Shown in pieces: positions 16,893 through 26,122 of a stretch of 64,000 nt of DNA. The position numbers were made by a program, and so were the translations under genes. A model generated the notes under the pieces. That model saw nothing but the letters and a program-made list of their open reading frames with translations. It searched no databases and had not been told where the DNA came from. The stretch's first letter is position 1. Every line of letters begins with the position of its first letter. This DNA comes from an uncultured Bacilli bacterium (GTDB lineage: Bacteria > Bacillota_I > Bacilli_A > RF39 > UBA660), in assembly GCA_934101425.1 (NCBI GenBank), contig CAKOQQ010000002.1, positions 62,001-126,000 on the forward strand. The letters run 5' to 3'.

Positions 16893-16920
16893 TAAAAAAG
16901 TGTATATTTACACTTTTTTT
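16893..16920 (-). terminator. Terminator after ruvB
   Basis: AAAAAGTGTA pairs with TACACTTTTT across a 3-nt loop, flanked by A and T runs. It touches the ruvB stop codon and lies before the permease start. Confidence 0.75.
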
Positions 16921-17920
16921 ATAATAATTTGTCTTGATAATTTATTTTTAAATGTTTATATGTTTTTTCTGTTACAATTCTTCCTCTACTTGTTCTTTTT
17001 AAGAAACCATTTTGTAATAAATAAGGCTCATATACATCTTCTATAGTAGTTTGTTCTTCACCTATACTAGATGCTATAGCATCTATTCCAACAGGTCCAC
17101 CATCAAATTTTTCTATTATAGCTCTTAAGAAATTATAGTCAGTCTCATCAAGTCCTTCAGAGTCTACTTTTAATTTATCTAAAGCCATTTTAGTTATATC
17201 TAAATCTATTACACCACTACCCATTACTAAGGCAAAATCTCTAACTCTTTTAAATAATCTATTAGCAATTCTAGGAGTACCTCTGCTTCTTCTAGCAAGT
17301 TCATATGCAGCATCAGGAAGTATTTCAGTATCAAGTACTTTACCTGTTCTAATTACAATATCTTTAAGTTCATCAACTGTATAGAAATTTAATTTAGAAA
17401 CTATACCAAATCTATCTCTAAGAGGTCCAGTTAAATCTCCTGTACGTGTAGTTGCTCCAACTAAAGTAAAATGTGGAAGTTCTATTCTTAAACTTCTACT
17501 AGAAGAATCACTACCAACAATTAAATCTAATGTAAAATCTTCCATTGCTGAATAAAGCATTTCCTCTATAAACTTAGGTATTCTATGTATTTCGTCTATA
17601 AATAATACATCATTTGGTTCAATAGATGATAATAATGCTGCTAAGTCACCAGCTTTTTCAATAGCTGGTCCTGATGATGTTTTTATATTACTACCAAGTT
17701 CATTTGCAATTATATATGCAAGAGTAGTTTTACCAAGCCCTGGAGGGCCATATAATAATACATGATCTAATGATTCTCCTCTTAATTTAGCTGCTTTAAT
17801 AAATACATCTAAATTTTCTTTTACTTCTTTTTGTCCTACATACTCTGATAAGCTAAGTGGTCTAATACTTTTTTCAAAGTTATCACTTTCTAATTCATTA
17901 TTTGTAATAATTCTATCCAT
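16919..17920 (-). CDS. ruvB: Holliday junction DNA helicase RuvB
   Basis: Hexameric AAA+ motor that drives branch migration with RuvA. The 333-residue protein has SLSEYVGQKEVKENLDVF, Walker A GPPGLGKTT near residue 60, Walker B LFIDEIHR, sensor VGATTRTGDLTGPLRDRF and a C-terminal winged-helix domain ending with TSRGRIVTEK. Length is typical. It follows ruvA by 7 nt. Confidence 0.98.
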   Translation of the reverse strand: MDRIITNNELESDNFEKSIRPLSLSEYVGQKEVKENLDVFIKAAKLRGESLDHVLLYGPPGLGKTTLAYIIANELGSNIKTSSGPAIEKAGDLAALLSSIEPNDVLFIDEIHRIPKFIEEMLYSAMEDFTLDLIVGSDSSSRSLRIELPHFTLVGATTRTGDLTGPLRDRFGIVSKLNFYTVDELKDIVIRTGKVLDTEILPDAAYELARRSRGTPRIANRLFKRVRDFALVMGSGVIDLDITKMALDKLKVDSEGLDETDYNFLRAIIEKFDGGPVGIDAIASSIGEEQTTIEDVYEPYLLQNGFLKRTSRGRIVTEKTYKHLKINYQDKLL

Positions 17921-17927
17921 AAATCAC

Positions 17928-18482
17928 CTACTTAAGTAATAATTTTAAAGCATTCTTAACTTGTTCTTCTATAGATATTTTATTATCTATATTAGGTAAT
18001 ATCTTATTTATATCAGTACTCTTATATCCAAGACCCTTTAATACTTCTATTAGTTCAGTATAATCAAGTTTATTAAATACTTCTTTTTGTGAAATAAGTT
18101 TACCTTTTAAATCTAAAATAATTTGACGTGCTACTTTATCACCTATTTTAGGGAACTTCTTTAAATAAAGAATATTTTCTCTTTCAATAGCATCAATAAT
18201 ACCATTTATTGATCCAGTAGCTAACATAGGCATAGCCATACGAGGACCAAGTCCTTTTACTTCAATTAATTTTAAAAATAAATCTTTTTCTTCTTTTTCT
18301 TTAAATCCATATAAACTTAATTCATCTTCTTTTACAACTTGATATATATATATTTTATATTCTTCTTCAAGATTAAATGAATATGGATTAGCTGTATAAA
18401 TTAAATAACCTATACCATTATTTTCAAGTACAATATAACTACTTTCTACATTTGTTACTACACCTTTGATATATTCATACAT
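17928..18482 (-). CDS. ruvA: Holliday junction DNA helicase subunit RuvA
   Basis: Tetrameric junction-binding partner of RuvB. The 184-residue protein has the N-terminal OB fold (IKGVVTNVESSYIVLENNGIGY reduced to MYEYIKGVV and NNGIGYLIY), a helix-hairpin-helix pair (VKGLGPRMAM and FPKIGDKVARQIILDLKGK) and a C-terminal RuvB-binding helical domain ending with NALKLLLK. Somewhat shorter than the 200-residue norm because the linker is short. GGTGATA precedes the ATG. Confidence 0.97.
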   Translation of the reverse strand: MYEYIKGVVTNVESSYIVLENNGIGYLIYTANPYSFNLEEEYKIYIYQVVKEDELSLYGFKEKEEKDLFLKLIEVKGLGPRMAMPMLATGSINGIIDAIERENILYLKKFPKIGDKVARQIILDLKGKLISQKEVFNKLDYTELIEVLKGLGYKSTDINKILPNIDNKISIEEQVKNALKLLLK

Positions 18483-18532
18483 ATTATCACCATACTAATT
18501 ATATCAAACAAATGTTTATTTGTCTATAATAT

Positions 18533-18557
18533 AAAAAATACATCTAATGATGTATTT
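18533..18557 (-). terminator. Terminator after the RsiV-like gene
   Basis: AATACATC pairs with GATGTATT across a 4-nt loop, followed by six T on the minus strand. It lies at the 3' end of the 18557-19432 gene and before ruvA. Confidence 0.7.
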
Positions 18558-19432
18558 TATTTATTTATAGTGATGACATATTTAGCTACCGCACCCATTT
18601 CTGCTCCATCAAAATATGGAACTACTATTATATTTAAATTGCCATTATTATCTACAAAATATAATATAGTATCTTTATTTATAGACTCTTCTAATAATTT
18701 ATTTGCTATATCATAGCAATTCTTATTTTCGCCAGATAGACCACAGCTATTACTTAAATCGATATCAGCATCTTTATATAATTCATCCATCTTATTATTT
18801 ATCATCTTTTTTTCTTGATCTAATAATGTATCTTCATTATAGTTAAGTTTTTTAGCCATCTCTTTATATGTAACTTCATTACCATTAGTTAAATCAAAAT
18901 TATATGTTGCATAATTTAAATTTAATGGGCCTGATACTTGTGCTCCACTTATTATTATTACTGATAATATATCATTATAATTATAAGTATAATAAGTAAG
19001 AATAGTACTACATTTAAATTCTTCATTGCTTGCACAATCATCAAATTCTTTTGCACTATTAACATATATTTCTTTTATTTCATCATTTACTTTTTGTGCG
19101 TAATCTGATTTTATATTTATGTATGGTGCTTTTAAATCACTTAATTTTTGTGTTCCTAAATTATATTTAATAATAAAACCATAATTATCATTAGACACTA
19201 ATTCATCAGCATTATCTCTTTTAAATTCTCTATATTTATTTTGATATACATTAGTGTAATTAGCATCGTAAACATAATCTAAATTTTCATCTAATTTGAT
19301 ACTTACTTTTTCTTTTTTATTATCATTATTAGTATTATTATCTTCTTTTATAAATTTATCATAAACAATATACCCTGATAATAATAATACAATAATTAAA
19401 AGTATAACAACTAAAACCTTATTATTCTTCAT
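18557..19432 (-). CDS. Membrane-anchored DUF4163/DUF3298 (RsiV/PdaC-type) protein
   Basis: A 291-residue protein with a single N-terminal membrane helix (about 5-23), an Asn/Lys/Glu-rich linker and an extracytoplasmic domain. The middle part (KAPYINIKSDYAQKVNDE) and the later LNYATYNFDLTNGNEVTYKE have the DUF4163-DUF3298 layout seen in RsiV (lysozyme-binding anti-sigma factor) and PdaC. The cytoplasmic part is too short for an anti-sigma domain, so RsiV function is not supported. Four Cys residues may form disulfides. It is the last of a small set below fmt, with a terminator after it. Confidence 0.6.
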   Translation of the reverse strand: MKNNKVLVVILLIIVLLLSGYIVYDKFIKEDNNTNNDNKKEKVSIKLDENLDYVYDANYTNVYQNKYREFKRDNADELVSNDNYGFIIKYNLGTQKLSDLKAPYINIKSDYAQKVNDEIKEIYVNSAKEFDDCASNEEFKCSTILTYYTYNYNDILSVIIISGAQVSGPLNLNYATYNFDLTNGNEVTYKEMAKKLNYNEDTLLDQEKKMINNKMDELYKDADIDLSNSCGLSGENKNCYDIANKLLEESINKDTILYFVDNNGNLNIIVVPYFDGAEMGAVAKYVITINK

Positions 19433-19440
19433 AAATCCTC

Positions 19441-19740
19441 CTAATGATTGAACATAGCTTTTATTAAATAAGCTTCAAATATTATATATATAATTACATA
19501 CACCCAAGTAAGTATATCAAATACTACACCATTTGTATATTTATCACATAAAGCTAATAAATTACTTGGAAAATATGTAGTTAAGAAATGATAAATTTCT
19601 CCACTACCTAATTTAGGTTTAAACCAATCTACAATTCTTAAAAATATATCAATTACCCCAATTGAAAAGATAATGTTATTTAATCCTTTCAAAAAGAATA
19701 CAACTGCCCCCAAAATTGCCATAAAAATTATTAAATCCAT
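19441..19740 (-). CDS. Small membrane protein of unknown function
   Basis: Not recognised. 99 residues with hydrophobic helices at about 3-25 and 70-95 and a central part containing VDWFKPKLGSGEIYH. It lies 1 nt after the 19742-20281 gene and 8 nt before the RsiV-like gene, so the three probably form a unit with fmt. AGGAG lies close before the ATG. No function can be suggested. Confidence 0.5.
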   Translation of the reverse strand: MDLIIFMAILGAVVFFLKGLNNIIFSIGVIDIFLRIVDWFKPKLGSGEIYHFLTTYFPSNLLALCDKYTNGVVFDILTWVYVIIYIIFEAYLIKAMFNH

Positions 19741-19741
19741 A

Positions 19742-20281
19742 CTACTCTCCTTCTATTTTATTATAAGCGCAATATTGACCAAATAAGTCTACAGCACTTA
19801 TCTCATTACCTCTTTTATATACGTTTAATTCACTACCATCTTCCATTTGGTATTTATATCTTGTAAAGTTTTTATCTTCACTTTTACTAATAAAAGTACT
19901 CTCTTTTAATATTTCATATATTTTATTAGGTTTAATTCTTGTTATATATTCTTCTACATCTACTCTAGAAGAATCTACTATTTCATACCAACCATTATCA
20001 TAATATAATGTTTTTTCTATACCATTTTCATTTATATACATTTCTTCTTTATTATTAGATATTTTACCAGTATAAGTTACATCATTATAATAACATTCAT
20101 ATAAGTAATTATTCATAGTTTCTAAACCGCTTAATTCATCTATTATATTTTTATTATTTTCTTCATTTTTATTTTCTAAATATCTTATAAAAAGTATAAT
20201 ACATGTCATAAATATTAACCAACAAAGAAGTTGTATTAATGTCTTTTTATTTGTTATTAACCAATTTTTAAATTTGTTCAT
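19742..20281 (-). CDS. Membrane-anchored protein of unknown function
   Basis: Not recognised. 179 residues with a cytoplasmic basic start (MNKFKNWLITNKKT), one membrane helix (about 16-33) and an extracytoplasmic Asn/Glu/Tyr-rich domain containing YNDVTYTGKISNNKEEMY, with two or three Cys. The layout is that of a small surface lipoprotein-like sensor without lipobox. Its ATG overlaps the fmt stop as ATGA, so translation is coupled. Confidence 0.5.
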   Translation of the reverse strand: MNKFKNWLITNKKTLIQLLCWLIFMTCIILFIRYLENKNEENNKNIIDELSGLETMNNYLYECYYNDVTYTGKISNNKEEMYINENGIEKTLYYDNGWYEIVDSSRVDVEEYITRIKPNKIYEILKESTFISKSEDKNFTRYKYQMEDGSELNVYKRGNEISAVDLFGQYCAYNKIEGE

Positions 20282-21243
20282 TTAAGCACCCCATTTAAGA
20301 AATCTTGTTTATCTTGAATACCATTTATAAATGTAGGTGCATCTACTCTTTGTTTTCCCTCTACTTGAAGTGATGTAATAACTATTTCACCATTAGATAC
20401 TTTTACACCAATTCCATCGGCATAGATATTAGTAAATTCACCATTAAATAATTCTGGATAATAATTATCTGTTATATAACAATCATATATTTTCCATATT
20501 TTATCCTTATACATACAGTATGCACCAGGCTTATCAGCTAATGCTCTTACTTTATTTCTGATTTGTCTTTTTGTATCATTAAAGTCAATTCTTTCATCTT
20601 CTCTTTTAATTACAAATGCATAAGTTGCTTCTTCATCATTTTGTTTAGTTCTTGTAATATTTCCACTTAAGATATTAGGGAATACTTCAAGTAACATTTC
20701 TGCTCCTAAATGTGATAATTTATCTCTTAAAGTTGTATTAGTATCCGTATCTAATATTGGTATACTTCTAGATGTAATCATATCTCCAGTATCCATTCCT
20801 TCATTCATATACATAATAGTAATACCTGTTTCTTTATCACCATTCATAATAGCTCTTTCAATTGGAGCTCCACCTCTATATTTAGGAAGTAATGATGCAT
20901 GAATATTTATACAACCATACTTAGGATAGTTAAGTATTTCTTTAGGTATTATTTGACCATATGCACAAGTAATAATTAGGTCTGGCTCTAATGCTAAAAT
21001 TTCATCAACATGATTTCTAATTTTATCAGGTTGTAAAACTAATATTTCATTATCCATACATAATTTTTTTACTGGTGAATATATAACATTGCCATGTCTA
21101 TCACGATTATAATCTGGTTGACTTACTACAGCTCTAACCTTATATCTTTTAATAAATTCTTCTAGTACAACCTTACTAAATTCAGGTGTTCCCATAAAAA
21201 TTATTTTAGTTTCTTTATTAATCACTATTTTATCTAAATCCAT
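20278..21243 (-). CDS. fmt: Methionyl-tRNA formyltransferase
   Basis: Adds the formyl group to initiator Met-tRNA using 10-formyl-THF. The 321-residue protein has IIFMGTPEFSKVVLEEF at the start, the catalytic NIHASLLPKYRGGAPIERA segment (Asn and His of the active site), GMDTGDM, and a C-terminal OB-like tRNA-binding domain. Length is normal. A def gene is not adjacent; priA lies 31 nt upstream, the common Bacilli order priA-fmt. Confidence 0.97.
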   Translation of the reverse strand: MDLDKIVINKETKIIFMGTPEFSKVVLEEFIKRYKVRAVVSQPDYNRDRHGNVIYSPVKKLCMDNEILVLQPDKIRNHVDEILALEPDLIITCAYGQIIPKEILNYPKYGCINIHASLLPKYRGGAPIERAIMNGDKETGITIMYMNEGMDTGDMITSRSIPILDTDTNTTLRDKLSHLGAEMLLEVFPNILSGNITRTKQNDEEATYAFVIKREDERIDFNDTKRQIRNKVRALADKPGAYCMYKDKIWKIYDCYITDNYYPELFNGEFTNIYADGIGVKVSNGEIVITSLQVEGKQRVDAPTFINGIQDKQDFLNGVLK

Positions 21244-21274
21244 ATCATCACCATCTTAATTTTAACATAATTTT

Positions 21275-23422
21275 TTATAACTTTAAAGGATTAATATCAA
21301 TTTCCACACTTATTTTATTACTAATATAATGTTTGTTTACATAGTTTAATTGATTTATTATTTCTTTAGTATTTTTATATTTTAATATAATATTCATATT
21401 AAATTTTTTATTAATTTTATACATATTAGAAAATGTTGGTCCAAGTATAATAGTATCTTTTAATTCTCTTTTTAAATAAGTACTTATTTTTTTACTTTCA
21501 GTTAATAACAATTCATAGTCTTCACTAATTATTTTTATTAGAGTTAAATTATAAAAAGGTGGATACTTTAATTCTTCTCTTATTTTCATTTCTTTATTAT
21601 AGAAAGTTATATAATCATGATTACTAGCACAAGTAATACTATAATGATCCATATTAAATCCTTGTATAACTACTTTACCTTTTTTTAGACTTCTTCCAGC
21701 TCTACCAGCTACTTGATTTAATAATTCAAATGTTCTTTCACTACTTCTAAAATCAGGTATATTTAAACTAGCATCTCCATTTATAACACCAACTAAAGTT
21801 ACATTTGGGAAATCAAGTCCTTTAGCTATCATTTGTGTACCAAGAAGAATATCATAATTATGATTTTTAAAATCAGTTACAATACGTTCTACAGAATCTT
21901 TTCTACTAGTAGTATCTATATCCATTCTTACTATTCTAGCTTTATATTTGGAATTTAGAATACTTTCTAATTTTTCTGTACCCATACCAAATTCATTTAT
22001 ATCTTTACTCTTACATTTTGGACAAGTATCTAATTTATATGTTTCAAAATTACAATAATGACATTTAAGTTTATTACTTTTCTTGTGATATGTAAGTGGT
22101 ATATCACAATTTGGACATTTAAATGTATATCCACATTCATGACAAGTAATAATAGTTGCATACCCTCTTCTATTTAAAAGTATAATTATTTGTTCATCAT
22201 TATCTAGGGCTTTAATTATTTCTTTATCTAATTCTTCACTTATTACTTTATTACCTTTTTTTATTTCATCTTTCATATCAACAAGACTAACAGTTGGCAA
22301 ACTCTTATTTATTCTTTCTTTTAATGTAATAAGTGTATAAATACCTTTTTTAGCTCTTGTATAGCTTTCAATTAAAGGCGTTGCACTACCAAGAAGTAAA
22401 GGTATATTATAATTTTTACATCTATATAAAGCTACATCAATAGCATTATATCTAGGATTATTTTCTTGTTTATAAGTACTAGTGTGTTCCTCATCTATAA
22501 TAATAAGTCCTAAATTAGTAAATGGTGCAAAAATAGCACTTCTAGCTCCTACTACAATTTTAACTTCATTATTCTTTATTTTTCTATATTCATCATATCT
22601 TTCACCATCACTTAATTTGCTATGCAGTACAGCTACTAAATCTCCAAATCTCTTTTTAAATAATTCAATTAATTGGGGAGTTAAACTAATTTCTGGCACT
22701 AATACAATTACTTCTTTACCACTCATTATTACTTTATCAATAATGTGCATATAAACTTCTGTTTTACCACTACCAGTTACACCATATAATAAAAATGGTT
22801 TAAAAGTATTTAAACTATCTATAACAGTATTAACAGCACAAGATTGTTCTTCATTTAAAACTATTTTACAGTTTTCTTTTTTTATATCTTTATGAAATCT
22901 ATATACTTCTTTAGTATATTCTTCTACTATATTATTTTTTATTAGAGTATTTAAACTGCTAGAAGCTATATCACGTTTTAGTACATCACCAATTCTAAGC
23001 AGGGATAATATTTTATTTTGATTATCATTTTTACCAATATAATCTTTATCTATAAGTTTAATATATTTATCATACTTTTTATTTAAATTATAATTGTTTT
23101 TAGCTTTTAAAGCTTTTGGTAACATTGTTTGATATGCACTACATAATGTAGACATTGTTTTTTTACTTATATACTCACCTAATTTAAGTAATTCCATATT
23201 AAGTACTGGTTCACTATCTTTAAGTTCTATAATATCTTTAAGAGGCATATCATTATCTTTTTCATGTAACTTAATTACAAATCCCTCTAATTTTCTATTA
23301 TTAAAAGGCACAAGAACTCTTATACCAACTTTTATATCATTTAAAAAGATATTTGGTATATTATAAGTAAAAGTTTGATCTAATTTTTTATTTGTAATTT
23401 CTACTAGTACATCTGCTACCAT
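21275..23422 (-). CDS. priA: Primosomal protein N' (replication restart helicase PriA)
   Basis: Superfamily 2 helicase that restarts stalled forks. The 715-residue protein has the N-terminal DNA-binding part (FTYNIPN, GIRVLVPFNNRKLEG), Walker A GVTGSGKTEVYM, DEEHTSTYKQ, a zinc region with paired CxxC motifs (CHECGYTFKCPNC, CHYCNFETYKLDTCPKC) and helicase motifs GTQMIAKGLDFPNV and QVAGRAGR. Length is near the family norm. It heads a run with fmt. Confidence 0.98.
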   Translation of the reverse strand: MVADVLVEITNKKLDQTFTYNIPNIFLNDIKVGIRVLVPFNNRKLEGFVIKLHEKDNDMPLKDIIELKDSEPVLNMELLKLGEYISKKTMSTLCSAYQTMLPKALKAKNNYNLNKKYDKYIKLIDKDYIGKNDNQNKILSLLRIGDVLKRDIASSSLNTLIKNNIVEEYTKEVYRFHKDIKKENCKIVLNEEQSCAVNTVIDSLNTFKPFLLYGVTGSGKTEVYMHIIDKVIMSGKEVIVLVPEISLTPQLIELFKKRFGDLVAVLHSKLSDGERYDEYRKIKNNEVKIVVGARSAIFAPFTNLGLIIIDEEHTSTYKQENNPRYNAIDVALYRCKNYNIPLLLGSATPLIESYTRAKKGIYTLITLKERINKSLPTVSLVDMKDEIKKGNKVISEELDKEIIKALDNDEQIIILLNRRGYATIITCHECGYTFKCPNCDIPLTYHKKSNKLKCHYCNFETYKLDTCPKCKSKDINEFGMGTEKLESILNSKYKARIVRMDIDTTSRKDSVERIVTDFKNHNYDILLGTQMIAKGLDFPNVTLVGVINGDASLNIPDFRSSERTFELLNQVAGRAGRSLKKGKVVIQGFNMDHYSITCASNHDYITFYNKEMKIREELKYPPFYNLTLIKIISEDYELLLTESKKISTYLKRELKDTIILGPTFSNMYKINKKFNMNIILKYKNTKEIINQLNYVNKHYISNKISVEIDINPLKL

Positions 23423-23463
23423 ATTACCACCATATTTATTATATCAAACACATGTTTTTATAA

Positions 23464-23496
23464 CAACAAAAAAAGGAAACTATTTGTTTCCTTTTA
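23464..23496 (-). terminator. Terminator after tig
   Basis: AAAAGGAAAC pairs with GTTTCCTTTT across a 5-nt loop and is followed by T residues on the minus strand. It overlaps the final codons of tig and precedes priA. Confidence 0.8.
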
Positions 23497-24730
23497 AAAC
23501 ATCAATTGCTTTTCTCATTTCAAGATCATATTTAATCATTTCAAGTCCACCAAATTGAGTTAAAAAGTCTTCTTTTTCCATTCCATATTTACTTGCAATT
23601 TCGCTAGCTTCTTTGTCTGCTTCTTCATCAGTTGCAGTTAATTTTTCTAATTTGATGATTTCTTCTAACATTAATCTATATTTAATTCTTTTTACTGCTT
23701 CATCTTTCATTTGTTCTTTTAACATATCTTCATTTGAATTAGTAAATTGATAGAATTGTTCTAATGTTATTCCTTGCATTTTTAAATTATCTTCATATTG
23801 ATGAATCATTCTATGAATTTCATCACCAATCATTTCTTCTGGTAATTCAATTTTAGTTTGTTCTGATAATTTTTCAAGTAATTTATCAACATATTCACCT
23901 TCAGCTTGTTGTTCTTTTCTAGCAGCTAAAGTTTCTTTTAATGCTGATTCTAATGAAGCTCTATCATTAACACCTTCCATATTTAAATCTTTAAAGAATT
24001 CTTCATTTAATGATGGAATAATTGTATCTTTTACTTCATTTACTTTTACTTTAAATGTAGCTTTTGCACCTTTTAATTCTTCACTATGATAATCTTCTGG
24101 GAAAGTTACTTTAACATCTTTTTCTTCTCCCTTACTCATACCAATTATTTGATCTTCGAATCCTGGAATAAATGTATTACTACCGATTTTTAATGAATAG
24201 TTTTCACCTTTTCCACCTTCAAATGCTACACCATCTTTGAAACCTTCAAAATCGATTACAGCAGTATCACCTTTTTCTACTTTACCATCTTTAACTTGAA
24301 CTTCTGCATATCTATTTTTCATTTCATCGATTGCACTATTTACTTCTTCATTAGTTACTTCTACTTTATCTTTTTTAACTTTTAAATTTTTATAATCTCC
24401 TAATTTAAATTCAGGTTTTAAAATTAATTTAAAAGTTAATTCAAGTGCATCTTTACTTACATTTTTTAATTCAACACTTGGTTGAGTAACTATTTCTAAA
24501 TCTTTATTTTCTTCTAATACTTTTACATATGCACTTTGTAAAGCTTTATCAGCTGCATCCATAAATAATGATTCTTCACCATATTTTTTTATAAATACTT
24601 CTTTAGGAGCATGTCCTGGTCTAAATCCATCTATTTTTGCTTTTTTATTAGCTTCCTTAAATGCTTTATCTAATGCATCTTGCCATTCTTTGCCTTCTAT
24701 TTTTACTTCAATTGTTTTAATATTTTCCAT
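23480..24730 (-). CDS. tig: Trigger factor (ribosome-associated chaperone)
   Basis: Chaperone and prolyl isomerase at the ribosome exit tunnel. The protein has the ribosome-binding domain with GFRPGHAPKEVFIKKYG near residues 40-55, an FKBP-type PPIase domain (about 150-240, GDTAVIDFEGFKDG) and helical arms to the end. An in-frame TTG upstream lies inside the ribosome binding site; ATG at 24730, after GAGGAG, gives MENIKTIEVKIEGKEWQ and 416 aa, close to the usual 430. It has its own promoter and terminator. Confidence 0.97.
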   Translation of the reverse strand: MENIKTIEVKIEGKEWQDALDKAFKEANKKAKIDGFRPGHAPKEVFIKKYGEESLFMDAADKALQSAYVKVLEENKDLEIVTQPSVELKNVSKDALELTFKLILKPEFKLGDYKNLKVKKDKVEVTNEEVNSAIDEMKNRYAEVQVKDGKVEKGDTAVIDFEGFKDGVAFEGGKGENYSLKIGSNTFIPGFEDQIIGMSKGEEKDVKVTFPEDYHSEELKGAKATFKVKVNEVKDTIIPSLNEEFFKDLNMEGVNDRASLESALKETLAARKEQQAEGEYVDKLLEKLSEQTKIELPEEMIGDEIHRMIHQYEDNLKMQGITLEQFYQFTNSNEDMLKEQMKDEAVKRIKYRLMLEEIIKLEKLTATDEEADKEASEIASKYGMEKEDFLTQFGGLEMIKYDLEMRKAIDVLKGNK

Positions 24731-24754
24731 AATAACTCCTCTCAAACAACATAT

Positions 24755-24782
24755 ATTATATCATATTATTTTTTAAAAACAA
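24755..24782 (-). promoter_or_regulatory. Promoter of tig
   Basis: TTGTTT, 16-bp spacer, TATAAT with extended TG on the minus strand, about 25 bp upstream of the tig start and overlapping the end of gtrA. Confidence 0.55.
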
Positions 24783-25194
24783 ATATTTTACTAAATACAT
24801 AGTTTAGAACTAGTATTATAAATTGTGATAAAATTGTCCAAATAAGCACCCACGTATCACTATTCATTCTTAAAAGTGTTACAAAGAACCACATAATTAC
24901 CATTTCAAGTAGTAATGTAAGAGTTCTTGCTCCAAAGAAACTAGTAATTTCTTTTAATATATTTTTATTATTACTTTTAAATACAAATATTCTATTTGTT
25001 ATATATGCAAATGATACTGCACATATCCATGATATTATAACAGCTATTTGTAATTCTAATGCACTAGCAGCATCTAATACTGTAAAAAGTAATATCCATT
25101 TACTAGCTAAACTAACTAAAGTAGTAAGGCCACCTACTATTATATAGTTAATGATTTCTTCATATTTTTTATATAAACTAATTATTTTCTTCAT
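24766..25194 (-). CDS. GtrA-family flippase-like membrane protein
   Basis: A 142-residue protein with four hydrophobic helices and the GtrA signature near the start (YIIVGGLTTLVSL) plus AYITNRIFVFKS in the middle. GtrA proteins are thought to move undecaprenyl-phosphate-linked sugars across the membrane for envelope glycosylation. It overlaps the GT2 gene by 17 nt, the typical pairing of flippase and polyprenyl-phosphate glycosyltransferase. The linked sugar cannot be read from the sequence. Confidence 0.9.
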   Translation of the reverse strand: MKKIISLYKKYEEIINYIIVGGLTTLVSLASKWILLFTVLDAASALELQIAVIISWICAVSFAYITNRIFVFKSNNKNILKEITSFFGARTLTLLLEMVIMWFFVTLLRMNSDTWVLIWTILSQFIILVLNYVFSKIFVFKK

Positions 25195-26122
25195 CTATAT
25201 TACTTTCCTTTGTTATATATAATGGTCTATTTTTTGATTCAATATATGTCTTACCTAAATATTGTCCTAATATACCTATACAGAATAATTGTACTCCAGA
25301 TGTTAAAAAGATAATACAAACAGTAGATGCCCAACCTGGTGTAAGTACTCCAACTATAATTGTTTTAATAACAACATATATTACTAATATAAATGATAAT
25401 AGGCAGAAAATAAGTCCTATTACTGATGATATTACAAGTGGCATTGTAGAAAAAGCAGTAATTCCAGACATTGAATATGTTACTAATTTCCAGAAACTCC
25501 ATTTAGTAGTTCCTGCTGCTCTTTCTATATTTTCTTGTTCTAACCACTTAGTATTAAATCCTACCCAACTAAATATACCTTTAGAAAATCTATTTGTTTC
25601 AGATAATTTTAGTACTGCTTTATACATTTTTTTATTCATCATTCTAAAATCCATTTCACCATCTACTACTTCTATTTGTGAAATAGCTTTTATAACTTTA
25701 TAAAAGATTCTAGAAAATAAACTAATTAATTTCTTTTCTCCTTTTCTATCTACTCTTCTTACTGCTACAGAATCATATTCTTTTTCTTTTAAAATATTAT
25801 ACATATCTATAATAGTTCTTGGATTATGTTGTAAGTCAGCATCAATAACAACTACATAATCTCCAGTAGCATTTTTAAGTCCTGCATATATACCAGATTC
25901 TTTACCAAAATTTTTAGAAAATGATATATATTTATTATTTTTATCTTTTTTAGCAAGTTCTCTTAATATATTTAATGTGTTATCAGCTGAACCATCATTA
26001 ATATATATTACTTCTAATGTAACATTTTTTAGTTCTTTTCTTAATTTTTCCATTTCCACATTAAATAATTCTAAAACATCTTCTTCGTTATAACATGGTA
26101 CTACTACGCTTATTTTTTCCAT
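25178..26122 (-). CDS. Polyprenyl-phosphate glycosyltransferase (GT2, CsbB/GtrB type)
   Basis: A 314-residue protein with a GT2 domain: KISVVVPCYNEEDVLELF, INDGSADNT, KNFGKESGIYAGL and the metal site DADLQHNPRTI, then two C-terminal transmembrane helices (about 230-300). This is the layout of enzymes that transfer a sugar from a nucleotide donor to undecaprenyl phosphate. GAGGAG precedes the ATG. It overlaps the YfhO gene by 35 nt and gtrA by 17 nt, so the three are translationally linked and should work together in glycosylating an envelope polymer or lipoteichoic acid. Confidence 0.92.
   Translation of the reverse strand: MEKISVVVPCYNEEDVLELFNVEMEKLRKELKNVTLEVIYINDGSADNTLNILRELAKKDKNNKYISFSKNFGKESGIYAGLKNATGDYVVVIDADLQHNPRTIIDMYNILKEKEYDSVAVRRVDRKGEKKLISLFSRIFYKVIKAISQIEVVDGEMDFRMMNKKMYKAVLKLSETNRFSKGIFSWVGFNTKWLEQENIERAAGTTKWSFWKLVTYSMSGITAFSTMPLVISSVIGLIFCLLSFILVIYVVIKTIIVGVLTPGWASTVCIIFLTSGVQLFCIGILGQYLGKTYIESKNRPLYITKESNIDEENN

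Noticed and set aside
20270..20285. Mycoplasma genetic code (TGA as Trp)
   Set aside because: TGA is used as a true stop with ATGA overlaps (fmt, rnfA, yrzL/ruvX region) and Trp is TGG, so the standard bacterial code applies.
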